A stretch of 41,555 nt of DNA. Source: UMGS1590 sp036303105 (GTDB taxonomy: Bacteria > Bacillota > Peptococcia > Peptococcales > Peptococcaceae). The DNA lies in assembly GCA_036303105.1 (NCBI GenBank), contig JAXJBF010000110.1, positions 1-41,555 of the forward strand, in the 5' to 3' direction. Numbering within the stretch: the stretch's first letter is position 1; every line of letters starts with the position of its first letter. This document shows positions 9,156-16,423 of the stretch, piece after piece. The position numbers and the translations under genes are program-made. The notes beneath the pieces were generated by a model, which saw only the letters and a program-made list of their open reading frames with translations, ran no database searches and had not been told where the DNA came from.

Positions 9156-9188
9156 TGTTTTCGCCTCCTTTTTAATGTCTTTTTCAGA

Positions 9189-9256
9189 ATTATACCATAA
9201 TTTATACTTGAAAAGTTGAAAAACCACGCAAACGACCGCCAAAACAGCGTAAACGA
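9189..9256 (-). promoter_or_regulatory. Promoter with LytTR-type direct repeats (site 1)
   Basis: Read on the minus strand: TCGTTTACG (9248-9256), a 12-bp spacer, TCGTTTGCG (9227-9235), then an extended -10 TGGTATAAT (hexamer 9189-9194) with no good -35. Nine-base repeats with a 12-bp spacer containing GTTN(A/G)(T/C)G match the known binding pattern of LytTR regulators such as AgrA and AlgR. The -10 lies 33 bp from the proximal repeat. Binding by the LytTR regulator encoded at 12737-13495 is inference. Confidence 0.65.
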
Positions 9257-9264
9257 CCTTAAAA

Positions 9265-9312
9265 GCAAAAAATCCCTGACCTGCTTAACCATCAGCAGGT
9301 CAGGGATTTTTA
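9265..9312 (-). terminator. Terminator after the 72-residue membrane protein gene
   Basis: Perfect 15-bp arms AATCCCTGACCTGCT (9271-9285) and AGCAGGTCAGGGATT (9294-9308), with an 8-base loop and A/T runs on both sides. It isolates the downstream LytTR-type promoter from read-through. Confidence 0.93.
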
Positions 9313-9343
9313 TTCATCTGTTTTCTTTGCTGCAAGCAGCACC

Positions 9344-9562
9344 TTATTCATTGTCCTGCACATCCACAACCTCGCTACGCCGCAAGGTTAAATCGTTCAG
9401 CTTATGCAGTTCCTTTTCAATCGCGTCCATTCGCTGCATCATGTTTCTGCGAATGAGCAGCAAAATCACGGGAACCGAAACAACCGCCACATAAAACAAA
9501 ATGTTCAACACCAGAAACATACCAATCATAAAAGGTTCCGAAGACGTCACGTTTAACATCAT
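9344..9562 (-). CDS. Small membrane protein with coiled tail (72 aa)
   Basis: Not recognised. One long hydrophobic segment (about 11-36, MIGMFLVLNILFYVAVVSV then PVILLLI) is followed by a basic stop-transfer RR and a charged, helix-forming tail (MDAIEKELHKLNDL) that could form a short coiled coil. Ribosome binding site AAAAGGGGG sits five bases before ATG 9562. It follows the 46-residue ORF and the EamA gene on the same strand, with about 65 bp between, and ends at a strong terminator, so it may close that transcription unit. No function can be assigned. Confidence 0.6.
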   Translation of the reverse strand: MMLNVTSSEPFMIGMFLVLNILFYVAVVSVPVILLLIRRNMMQRMDAIEKELHKLNDLTLRRSEVVDVQDNE

Positions 9563-9627
9563 GGTTTCCCCCTTTTCATCGTTCGATGCATCTTTTACTC
9601 TATTGTAAAGATTTCTGCCGGCGATGT

Positions 9628-9768
9628 CTATTCCTTTTCATGGTTCTTTTTTTGCTGCAGCCAGCGCTTGCGCAGTGACAGCACCAGGCGCGGCACCACC
9701 AAGGCTGAGGCGTAAAACAGCAGGGAGAGGCCCACTGCCAATCCAATCCACAACGCTTCTGAGAACAT
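9628..9768 (-). CDS. Very small membrane protein (46 aa)
   Basis: Found by reading the reverse strand. ATG 9768 is preceded by AGGAGTGAGG at good spacing, and the frame runs to TAG at 9628. The product starts MFSEALWIGLAVGLSLLF, continues YASALVVPRLVLSLRKRW and ends in a lysine/glutamate-rich tail: one transmembrane helix and a basic cytoplasmic end. It begins 45 bp after the EamA stop. No homology is recognised. The ribosome binding site and hydrophobic-plus-basic design argue for a real gene, but composition alone could produce such an ORF. Confidence 0.45.
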   Translation of the reverse strand: MFSEALWIGLAVGLSLLFYASALVVPRLVLSLRKRWLQQKKNHEKE

Positions 9769-9813
9769 GTCCTCACTCCTTTGTACGCTTTTCGTCGCTG
9801 CACGCCCAGCCGC

Positions 9814-10695
9814 TCAGCTGTCTGCCGGGTCCTGGGCGTCAATGAGGGTTTCGGCGACGACGCAGAGCAGGATGATGGCGGCGCCAATGAGTCCCGCAGT
9901 GATGAGGCGTTCACCGAGGAGAAAGAAAGAGAATACCGCCGTCAGCACCGGCGCCGTGCATTGGAGCAGGGCAACAGTCCGGGAAGAGATGCCTTCGAGG
10001 GCCTTGTTTTGCAAAAGATAGCCCAGCAAGGTGCAGGCAAGGGCGAGGTAGAAGATGGTGGCCCAGTTTGTGGGCGAAGCACCGCGCAGGGTCAGCCCGC
10101 CTTCAAAGAGAAAGGCGCAGACAAGGGCCATCATCATGCTGACCGCGGCCTGCACAGCGGTGAGAGCAAGGGCGTCCATTTTCTGCATGGCCGTGCCGCT
10201 GGCAACAAGAGAGCCGGCCAAAAGCACCGCCGAGCCAAGCCCGACGATTTCGCCGAAGCCAAAGCCGGAGAAACCGCCGCAAAAAAGATACAGCCCCACC
10301 ACAACGAGCAGCTGCAAAGGAATGTGCACCCAGCGGTAGCGCGTGCGATGAATGAGAAAAGCGAGGATCGGCGTGAGAATGATCGCCATCGAGCGCAGAA
10401 ACGTCGCCGACGTGGCGGTGGTGAGATTAAGGGCAATGTTGTTGAGCACATAGCCGCCAGCAATGCACAGCGACGGCACCAGCCAAAGCCGCACCGGCAC
10501 CGCGCGCACACCGCTGACAATGCGTCGGCCAAACACAAGCAGCAGCGCCGCCAACGCAATGGTGTAGCGCACCGTCATCAGCGAATACACGCTCATCGTC
10601 TCATAAGCCGCCTTGGAAATCGGGTCGCCAAAGCCATAAAGCACACTCTGCAGCAAAATCAACAGGGCACAAACCCCCACCGATGTTTTCTTCAT
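9814..10695 (-). CDS. EamA/DMT-family transporter
   Basis: A 293-residue drug/metabolite transporter superfamily permease with ten predicted helices in two EamA repeats. The N-terminal repeat includes GFGDPISKAAYETMSVYSL and RYTIALAALLLVFGRR; the second starts near LVGLGSAVLLAGSLVASGTA and contains GYLLQNKALEGISSRTVALLQCTAPV and FFLLGERL, all typical of the family. GGGGGATGAAGG precedes ATG 10695. A -10 TATACT (10742-10747, minus strand) and a small leader hairpin GGCGC/GCGCC (10714-10727) lie upstream. Substrates of such proteins range from amino acids to nucleosides and cannot be predicted here. GC-richer than the genes at 2-7 kb. Confidence 0.9.
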   Translation of the reverse strand: MKKTSVGVCALLILLQSVLYGFGDPISKAAYETMSVYSLMTVRYTIALAALLLVFGRRIVSGVRAVPVRLWLVPSLCIAGGYVLNNIALNLTTATSATFLRSMAIILTPILAFLIHRTRYRWVHIPLQLLVVVGLYLFCGGFSGFGFGEIVGLGSAVLLAGSLVASGTAMQKMDALALTAVQAAVSMMMALVCAFLFEGGLTLRGASPTNWATIFYLALACTLLGYLLQNKALEGISSRTVALLQCTAPVLTAVFSFFLLGERLITAGLIGAAIILLCVVAETLIDAQDPADS

Positions 10696-10811
10696 CCTTC
10701 ATCCCCCTTATTCGGCGCCAAAGCGCCTGTCGTTTACTGCCAGTATAACAAATCGCCGCTGCCAAGAGCAACGCAGCGGCATGTTGATAAAGAATCGTTA
10801 TTCGGCGGCAT

Positions 10812-10839
10812 AAAAAATGCGGCGGAAAAAACCGCCGCA
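10812..10839 (-). terminator. Terminator after the four-helix membrane protein gene
   Basis: On the minus strand TGCGGCGG (10832-10839) pairs with CCGCCGCA (10818-10825) around a T6 loop, followed by T6 (complement of 10812-10817). Confidence 0.9.
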
Positions 10840-10866
10840 GCAACGTTTTACTTCTTCATTGTGCGC

Positions 10867-11259
10867 TCAGAAGCGTTTGCTCCCCAGACAAATCCCTGCC
10901 AAAAAAGCCGCCAAATACGTTGCCAGATTCATATTAACCATCACTGCAGAGAAGCGCGCCAGCCAATCACTGGCCACAAAACGCCCAGACAACAGGCTTC
11001 CCACTTGCAGCAGCAGCAAGACCAAAAATACACCAACAACGGCTTTTCTCGACAGCCCTTGTCTTTTGAACGCAGGGCCATAGCAATAACCAGCACCAAG
11101 TATCAAAATCGACAGCGCAACAAGATTGATCGCATAGACAGCCGCCGGAGAAACAGCAAAGGTCCGTAATTGATCCCAGTTTCTGATTTCATCATTAAAC
11201 CAACAGGCAGCAGCCACCAAGAAAAAACCAATGATATATCTGATTATTGCCATCATCAT
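10867..11259 (-). CDS. Four-helix membrane protein of unknown function (130 aa)
   Basis: Not recognised. Four hydrophobic segments from ATG 11259: IIRYIIGFFLVAAACWF, VYAINLVALSILILGAGYC, AVVGVFLVLLLLQVGSLL and NLATYLAAFLAGICLG. The start is uncertain: AAGGAGG (11277-11283) is 17 bases before ATG 11259, while the in-frame codon at the ideal distance is ATA (11268). An in-frame ATG at 11307 lies within the promoter and lacks a ribosome binding site. It has its own promoter with LytTR-type repeats and its own terminator, and lies immediately downstream of the kinase gene. It is too short and lacks the motifs for AgrB. Confidence 0.6.
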   Translation of the reverse strand: MMMAIIRYIIGFFLVAAACWFNDEIRNWDQLRTFAVSPAAVYAINLVALSILILGAGYCYGPAFKRQGLSRKAVVGVFLVLLLLQVGSLLSGRFVASDWLARFSAVMVNMNLATYLAAFLAGICLGSKRF

Positions 11260-11293
11260 TCTATGTATAGCTCGCACCTCCTTGCTTGTTTTG

Positions 11294-11359
11294 ATTGTAT
11301 CATTCATTTCAGTGTTATGCCGCAAAACAGCGTAAACAACCGTCTCACAGCATAAACGA
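11294..11359 (-). promoter_or_regulatory. Promoter with LytTR-type direct repeats (site 2)
   Basis: On the minus strand: TCGTTTATG (11351-11359), 11-bp spacer, TTGTTTACG (11331-11339), then -10 TACAAT (11294-11299). The distance from proximal repeat to -10 is 32 bp, nearly the same as in site 1 at 9189-9256, and the bases flanking the repeats (CTGT...CGG) are also shared. Regulation by the adjacent LytTR protein is inference. Confidence 0.62.
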
Positions 11360-11381
11360 CATGGTATTTTCTGAAAAATAC

Positions 11382-11431
11382 AAAAATGCACGCACAAATC
11401 CATGATTCTTGGCTTGTGCGTGCATTTTTTC
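11382..11431 (-). terminator. Terminator of the two-component operon
   Basis: Perfect 16-bp arms AAAAATGCACGCACAA (11382-11397) and TTGTGCGTGCATTTTT (11414-11429) directly downstream of the kinase stop codon, with U-run on the minus strand. Confidence 0.92.
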
Positions 11432-11441
11432 TGAGAATAAA

Positions 11442-12740
11442 TTATAAAAACAGGAGAAATTCCAACGTGAAGAGGGTGCCATTTTGTGCAATGTTCAGCG
11501 TCGCATCGTAGTTGTCCAGGGCTTCGCGGATGTTGCTCAGGCCAAAGCCATGGTTGACGGAGTCGATTTTGCTGGTGGTAAAATCCGAACTGTGCCGAAG
11601 AGGCGCAGTGTTGGTGATTTTACAGTAAAGGGTTTCGGTTTCTTCCATCAGAAGAAGGTCGATGCGTTTTTCGGCCTGCGGCGGCAGACGGTCGCAGGCT
11701 TCGATGGCGTTGTCAAGCGCATTGCTAAAGATGATGCAAAGGTCGCGAGGGGCGATGGGCAGCGCCTGTTGAATGCGTATCTTAGTGGAAAAGGTGATGT
11801 TTTTGCTCATCGCCAGCGACTGCTTGGCGTTGAGGATGGCATCCAGCGCATTGTTGCCAGTGTGGATGGAGGGAGCAGCTGCCTGGAACGTATCAGTCAG
11901 ATCAGCGAGGTAGCGCTTGCCGCCCTGAATGTCGCCAACATCTAAATAGCCTTGTAAGGCCGTAAAATGGCCATTGATGTCATGACGGATGCGACGCAGC
12001 TCATTTTGCTTAAGGATGATTTCATCCAAATGTTTAAGCTGATGCTGCATGTGCTGCTCGGCCTGCTCTTGTCGATGAATGATCTGAGTTTGCTTCGCAG
12101 AGCGCTCATAAAGATAGAGCGCTAAAAACATGCTAATAAACAAGCCAATTGTACAAATAACTGCCATTAAATTATAAGCTGGGTCATCCAAAACATAGAC
12201 CATTTTTAAAATAAAAAACACAGCAATGATAGAACTTATAAACAATAATACAAAGATAGCCCAATAAGTTCTTCCTAATTCAAAATTTTTTAATTTACTT
12301 TTTACACAAATCCCGTAACAAATTGCAAGTCCTAAAGATTTTGAAACGATAATGCCTAACACCACATATACAGGAACACCAACAACATCATTTGCAGAAA
12401 TACCAAATAATAACCCCGTCACATTAAGAACAAGTATCTCTATAATGCCAATCAATACAACCCAAGTAAAAAGTAAAACAAATATTCTTTTTCTAAAAGA
12501 AGTATTATAAAAATACCACGAAACAAAACCAGCAACCGCAATCATCCCAATCGCATTGTCTAATCTAAACATCAAATAAGTATTAACGATTCTAAAAATG
12601 ATTGCCAAGATACAAACGCCTACCACATACTGCCAAAGGGCAAAAGACTTTCGCTTTTCAAAAAAGGCATCGAACATCATAAAAAACATCACAGCCTCGA
12701 CGGGCGCAGTGAGGCCGTAGGCAACATCAACAATACTCAT
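11442..12740 (-). CDS. Membrane sensor histidine kinase, AgrC-like GHKL family
   Basis: A 432-residue sensor kinase. Residues 1-212 contain six or seven transmembrane helices and almost no extracellular domain, as in peptide-sensing AgrC/ComD/PlnB kinases (HPK10). A coiled linker (215-250, HRQEQAEQHMQHQLKHLDE) leads to the phospho-acceptor His253 in RRIRHDINGHF. The ATPase N-box SNALDNAIEA is at 339-348 and the G-box GFGLSNI at 398-404. Its ATG overlaps the stop of the response regulator by four bases, so they are co-translated. The base composition is split: the sensor half is strikingly AT-rich (13 G/C in the 60 bases from 12241) and the catalytic half GC-rich (36 of 60 from 11641). No agrB or agrD is visible nearby, so the signal is unknown. 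Confidence 0.93.
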   Translation of the reverse strand: MSIVDVAYGLTAPVEAVMFFMMFDAFFEKRKSFALWQYVVGVCILAIIFRIVNTYLMFRLDNAIGMIAVAGFVSWYFYNTSFRKRIFVLLFTWVVLIGIIEILVLNVTGLLFGISANDVVGVPVYVVLGIIVSKSLGLAICYGICVKSKLKNFELGRTYWAIFVLLFISSIIAVFFILKMVYVLDDPAYNLMAVICTIGLFISMFLALYLYERSAKQTQIIHRQEQAEQHMQHQLKHLDEIILKQNELRRIRHDINGHFTALQGYLDVGDIQGGKRYLADLTDTFQAAAPSIHTGNNALDAILNAKQSLAMSKNITFSTKIRIQQALPIAPRDLCIIFSNALDNAIEACDRLPPQAEKRIDLLLMEETETLYCKITNTAPLRHSSDFTTSKIDSVNHGFGLSNIREALDNYDATLNIAQNGTLFTLEFLLFL

Positions 12741-13495
12741 AGGATAAATTTCTCCTCTTGAAAGCGCATAAACGCCTCAACAGCGTTTTTCTTATAAGCA
12801 CGGCCAACAGGAATGGACACCGCGCAGCCATCAAGGGTGATCACTGTGCGGCCAAGTTTACGCGTTGCCTGCTTGCCTCGTTCATCGATGAAGCGTTCTT
12901 CGCTGCCCATTCTGCGGATGTGCTGCATATTGACCAGAAACGAATCATGCACACGACAGAAGGCGCCAGCAAGTTCCTGTTCAATGTCTTTGAGATTTTT
13001 ATAAATGGTGTAGTCCTGGCCTGTTTTTGTATGAATGATGACCGAATGTCCCTGCGCCTCAACATAGAGAATGTCTTCACAACGCAGGCGCACACTTTGG
13101 CGTTTGTCGCTGAAGGTGTAGGTGCGGCGACGCTTGGCGAGCCGTTTTTTCAAATGAGCCATTGCTTCGTCCAAGGCGTCCACTGAGACAGGCTTGTGCA
13201 AAAACCACACGCCGCTGAATTTGAACCATTCTTCCACATAGTCATGATGACTGGTAACAAAGACAATGAGCACGGTGTCGTCGATGGCATAGATGATGTC
13301 GGCGGTATGGAAGCCGTCGAGTTCTTCCAGTTCAATGTCGAGAAAAACAGCATCATAGCGCTGGCCCTGATCACGGTAAGCGGCGATGATCGCTTCACCA
13401 CTCTTGTAATGATCCACTTCAATATGCTGATTTGTTAAGTAATCTTCGATCATTTTCACTTCCATGTAATGATCGTCACACACAGCAACATGCAT
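12737..13495 (-). CDS. LytTR-family response regulator
   Basis: A 252-residue two-component regulator. The receiver domain (1-120) has acidic pocket DD at 7-8, phospho-acceptor Asp53 in FLDIE and Lys in the conserved LHKP. A basic linker LKKRLAKRRRTY precedes the LytTR DNA-binding domain (about 140-245), with the family motifs DILYVEAQGHSV and FCRVHDSFLVNMQHI. ATG 13495 follows GAGGG at six bases; an upstream in-frame start at 13516 would add seven residues. It is the first gene of the operon with the AgrC-like kinase. LytTR proteins bind 9-bp tandem repeats; two such pairs occur upstream of nearby transcription units, making it the likely regulator of those units. A TATAAT (13536-13541, minus strand) is the likely -10 of this operon. 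Confidence 0.94.
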   Translation of the reverse strand: MHVAVCDDHYMEVKMIEDYLTNQHIEVDHYKSGEAIIAAYRDQGQRYDAVFLDIELEELDGFHTADIIYAIDDTVLIVFVTSHHDYVEEWFKFSGVWFLHKPVSVDALDEAMAHLKKRLAKRRRTYTFSDKRQSVRLRCEDILYVEAQGHSVIIHTKTGQDYTIYKNLKDIEQELAGAFCRVHDSFLVNMQHIRRMGSEERFIDERGKQATRKLGRTVITLDGCAVSIPVGRAYKKNAVEAFMRFQEEKFIL

Positions 13496-13554
13496 AGCGT
13501 TCCCTCTTTTACGCAAAAGTAATTATGATTTTGTATTATACAGCATAACAGATA

Positions 13555-13609
13555 AAAAAAGAACCATTCCACCATCCTTTGCGCCTGCAAAGAATGATGA
13601 GAATGGCTT
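13555..13609 (-). terminator. recF terminator overlapping the stop codon
   Basis: A long 22-bp stem with some G-U pairs: arms 13561-13582 and 13587-13608, a 4-base loop, and a T-run on the minus strand from the A-run at 13554-13560. It ends the dnaN-recF transcript, so gyrB is not part of it. Confidence 0.85.
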
Positions 13610-14732
13610 ATTTTTGTTCAATAATATGCCCATCATTGATCCGGAACACCGGGTCGTAGCCGAAATTCTTGAAGGTAAAGTCGAGGCCGGTGCCGGTGAT
13701 GAAGGTTTGTATTTTCTTTTTGATGACGATTTCCATGACGGCGCGCTGACGGTCGAAGTCGAGCTCGCTCATGACGTCGTCCAGAAGGAGCAGCGGTTTC
13801 TGGCTCAGATGCTGCTCATAGGCATCAATGGCGGCCATCTTCATGGAAAGGATGGCGGTGCGCTGCTGCCCCTGGCTGCCGTAGGTGCGCAGGTCGATGC
13901 CGTTTTCGTAGAACACGAGGTCGTCACGGTGAGGCCCGATGAGGCTGGCGCCGCGGGCAATTTCTTCGTCCTCCACTTCAGCCAAAAGATCGAGAAAGTG
14001 GGTCTTCATGGCGGCATCGTCTTCGTGCAGCACCTGGCCCAAGGTGGATTGGTAGGTGACGTTGAAGCTGCCTTTATTTCCGGTGAGAAAGGCGTGCACG
14101 CGCCGTGCCTGAGGAACAAGGAAGGCGAGCAGGTCCATGCGCCGGCGAATCATGCGCACCCCCAGCTCCACGAGCTGGAGGTTCCAGGGCACGAGCAGGC
14201 TTTTATCGGCACGATGGCGGCGAATGTCGCGCAAAAGCTCAGCACGCTGGCTGGTCACCCGTTCGTAAGAATGGCGGGTGGTGTCGTAGTCGACATAGAG
14301 GGCGTCGAGCTCGCGGTCGATGAAGCGCCGCCGCTCCGAGGGCCCGCCTTTGATGATGCCGAGGTCGTCGGGCGTGAAGAGCACTGCCGACAGGCGCGTC
14401 GGCAAACTGCGCAGGCGGCCGTATTTGACGCCGTTGAGCTTGATGGCTTTGCGGCGCACAGCGTCGTAGTAAATTTCCAGGTGATGGGTGCGGCTGGTTT
14501 CGTCGAGCATGAAAAGGGCCTCGAGCCGGAAATACTGGCGGTTCCAGTGTACCAGCTCGCGGTCCTTGTTGCCGCGGAAGTTTTTGCCGTAGCAGAGATA
14601 ATAAATGCTTTCGAGCAGATTGGTTTTGCCCTGGCCGTTGGGGCCGAGGAAAATATTCAGCGTCGGATGGAGCGCGAGCGTCTGCTCGTCGTAGTTGCGC
14701 CAGTCTTTGAGGCTGAGTTCCTTGAGGATCAT
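13608..14732 (-). CDS. recF: DNA replication and repair protein RecF
   Basis: A 374-residue SMC-like ATPase that helps load RecA at gapped DNA. Walker A GPNGQGKT is at 30-37, the ABC signature appears in TYGSQGQQRT near residue 290, and Walker B is LLLLDDVMSELD. Length matches the family. Its ATG is one base after the dnaN stop, so translation is coupled and no separate promoter is expected. The small S4-domain gene (yaaA) that often lies between dnaN and recF in Bacillota is absent. A terminator overlaps the stop codon. Confidence 0.97.
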   Translation of the reverse strand: MILKELSLKDWRNYDEQTLALHPTLNIFLGPNGQGKTNLLESIYYLCYGKNFRGNKDRELVHWNRQYFRLEALFMLDETSRTHHLEIYYDAVRRKAIKLNGVKYGRLRSLPTRLSAVLFTPDDLGIIKGGPSERRRFIDRELDALYVDYDTTRHSYERVTSQRAELLRDIRRHRADKSLLVPWNLQLVELGVRMIRRRMDLLAFLVPQARRVHAFLTGNKGSFNVTYQSTLGQVLHEDDAAMKTHFLDLLAEVEDEEIARGASLIGPHRDDLVFYENGIDLRTYGSQGQQRTAILSMKMAAIDAYEQHLSQKPLLLLDDVMSELDFDRQRAVMEIVIKKKIQTFITGTGLDFTFKNFGYDPVFRINDGHIIEQK

Positions 14733-14733
14733 C

Positions 14734-15855
14734 TTACTGTCTCAGCGGCAGCAGCAGATAGAGATAGCGTTCATCGTTCTTTGGCTTGAACACGCAAGGG
14801 CCGAGGTCGCCGCTCATTTCCACATCGAGGGCATCGTAGTGCATCTTGGTCAGCGCATCGGTGAGGAAGTTGGCGTTGAAGAGGATATTGACTTCGTCGC
14901 CTTCCATGTAGATGTTCAGGGCTTCGTTGACCTGGCCGCGCTCGGACGCCGTCTTGATGGTGAGCTTGCCGCCTTCAATATGGAGACGGATGACCGAGGT
15001 GCCGTCGCGGTCGCGCCCAAAGAGGGTGGCACGATCGATGGAGGAACGCAGGGCCGCACGGTCGATGTCAAAATGGGTGGTGTGAGATTTTGGCAGCGCC
15101 GCACGATAAGGAGGGAATTCGCCTTTGATGAGCTGGCTGGTGATCTGCACATCGCCGCTTTCAAAGAGGATCTGGTTGTTGGTCACAGAAATATGGATAA
15201 TGGCGTCTTCTTCCACCACACTGATGACTTCCTGAAGCGCGCGCACAGGGATGACGACATGGAAGTCGCCGCCGCTTTCGTTGTTGACCTTTTCTTCCAT
15301 CATGGCCAGACGGAAGGAGTCAGTGCCGACAACGGTGAGGTCGTTGCCGCTGACTTCAAAAAGCAAACCGGTGAAAATTGGGCGCAGGTCTTCCTTGCGG
15401 GCAGCAAAGGATGTCTGGCGCACCAGGTCAGACAAAGTCACCTGAGAAATGCTCATACAATGAAGGATGTCCATTTTTGGTGGCTTTGGAAATTCGTAGC
15501 CTGGCCAGCCGATCATTTCGGTTTCGTTTTCTTCATAATGAATGGTCATTTTGTCCTGACCATTATAGGATGTGTTTTCAAATAAAAGGTTGGTGTCTGG
15601 CAGGCGCATGACGAAGTCGCGGAAGGATTTCCCGCTGACAACGGTGTCACCTTCCTCAATCACATCGACGGGCACCGTGCATTGAATGCGCAGCCCGGCA
15701 TTTTCGATGGTATCGGTGGCAACCATGGTGAGGTGGCCGTTGCGGGCGGAAAGATAAATACCGCTGAGAATTGGCTGCACGCTCTTCGCAGACAAAGCAC
15801 GCTGAACGATGTTTAAACCCGTCGTCAGGTTGTCTTTTATGGCGGTAAATTTCAT
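14734..15855 (-). CDS. dnaN: DNA polymerase III subunit beta (sliding clamp)
   Basis: A 373-residue clamp that forms the homodimeric ring tethering the polymerase. It begins MKFTAIKDNLTTGLNIVQRALSAK-like and ends with the family's YLYLLLPLR tail near the C terminus. Three repeated clamp domains of about 120 residues fit the length. AAGGAGAAGAAG precedes ATG 15855. It is separated from dnaA by 565 bp that form part of oriC, with the unwinding module about 20 bases upstream of its start; the dnaN leader therefore overlaps the origin. Confidence 0.97.
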   Translation of the reverse strand: MKFTAIKDNLTTGLNIVQRALSAKSVQPILSGIYLSARNGHLTMVATDTIENAGLRIQCTVPVDVIEEGDTVVSGKSFRDFVMRLPDTNLLFENTSYNGQDKMTIHYEENETEMIGWPGYEFPKPPKMDILHCMSISQVTLSDLVRQTSFAARKEDLRPIFTGLLFEVSGNDLTVVGTDSFRLAMMEEKVNNESGGDFHVVIPVRALQEVISVVEEDAIIHISVTNNQILFESGDVQITSQLIKGEFPPYRAALPKSHTTHFDIDRAALRSSIDRATLFGRDRDGTSVIRLHIEGGKLTIKTASERGQVNEALNIYMEGDEVNILFNANFLTDALTKMHYDALDVEMSGDLGPCVFKPKNDERYLYLLLPLRQ

Positions 15856-16423
15856 GGTGGTCTTCTTCTCCTTCTATAATATATTTATAGTAGTCGTAGT
15901 AGTAGTGCCTGTGGATTCGTTGAAAACTGGGTAAAACGCGCTCTGAGAGCGGCCTGCGCCCTTTCTAAAAGCCTTTGGATTGAGAAGGGCAGTTTTCAAC
16001 AACTTCCACAACGCGATGCGTTTTCCACGCTCGTCCACATGTGGAAAACATTTTGGTGGAAAAACTTGTGAATTGAGAATGAATAAAAATACAACGAAAT
16101 GCATACCATGCATGAATATGCATGTTTGCGGTTTTGACTTTTTACGAATCAGCAAGTGACAGGACAATCCCTTAAAAAACCAAAACGGCAGGATTTTCTG
16201 TGGATTTATCCACAATAAAACCGAAACTGTGGAAAAAACTGTGGATAAATTCGACGATTTTAACGGATTTTTGCAGGTTTTCCACAGAAATCCCAAGGGT
16301 GCGTCGTTTTATCCTGGGAAAACAGTGGAAAACTCGGATTTTTGATCAATTATTCTTGTAAGTTTTCCCCAGCTTCATGTTGTGCATATTATCAACAGGC
16401 GTTTGCATGGTTGCTGTGGATTA
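15856..16423. other. oriC: oriC part between dnaN and dnaA (DnaA boxes)
   Basis: A 565-bp gene-free stretch. DnaA boxes matching TTATCCACA or its complement: 16206-16214 and 16240-16248 (perfect); near matches at 15910-15918, 16021-16029, 16040-16048, 16199-16207, 16228-16236, 16278-16286, 16389-16397 (TTATCAACA) and 16415-16423, the last overlapping the dnaA stop. The densest group is 16199-16286. Three ATGCAT hexamers at 16099, 16108 and 16118 lie between box groups. Confidence 0.88.
15874..15918 (-). other. oriC: Origin basal unwinding module: DnaA box, spacer, DnaA-trios, AT-rich DUE
   Basis: On the minus strand the order is DnaA box GAATCCACA (15910-15918), spacer GGCA (15906-15909), six triplets CTA-CTA-CTA-CGA-CTA-CTA (15888-15905), then the AT-rich TAAATATATTATA (15875-15887). 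This is the same order and polarity as the B. subtilis unwinding region, where DnaA loads from the box onto the trios and opens the AT-rich DNA. It points toward dnaN, as in B. subtilis. Confidence 0.85.

Noticed and set aside
9781..11169. Long plus-strand frame of 462 residues opposite the EamA gene
   Set aside because: Low-complexity His/Arg/Gln/Ala-rich product, antisense to a clear transporter gene and running across its promoter.
13614..15585. Plus-strand frames opposite recF and dnaN
   Set aside because: Antisense shadows of conserved genes caused by codon bias; no ribosome binding sites.
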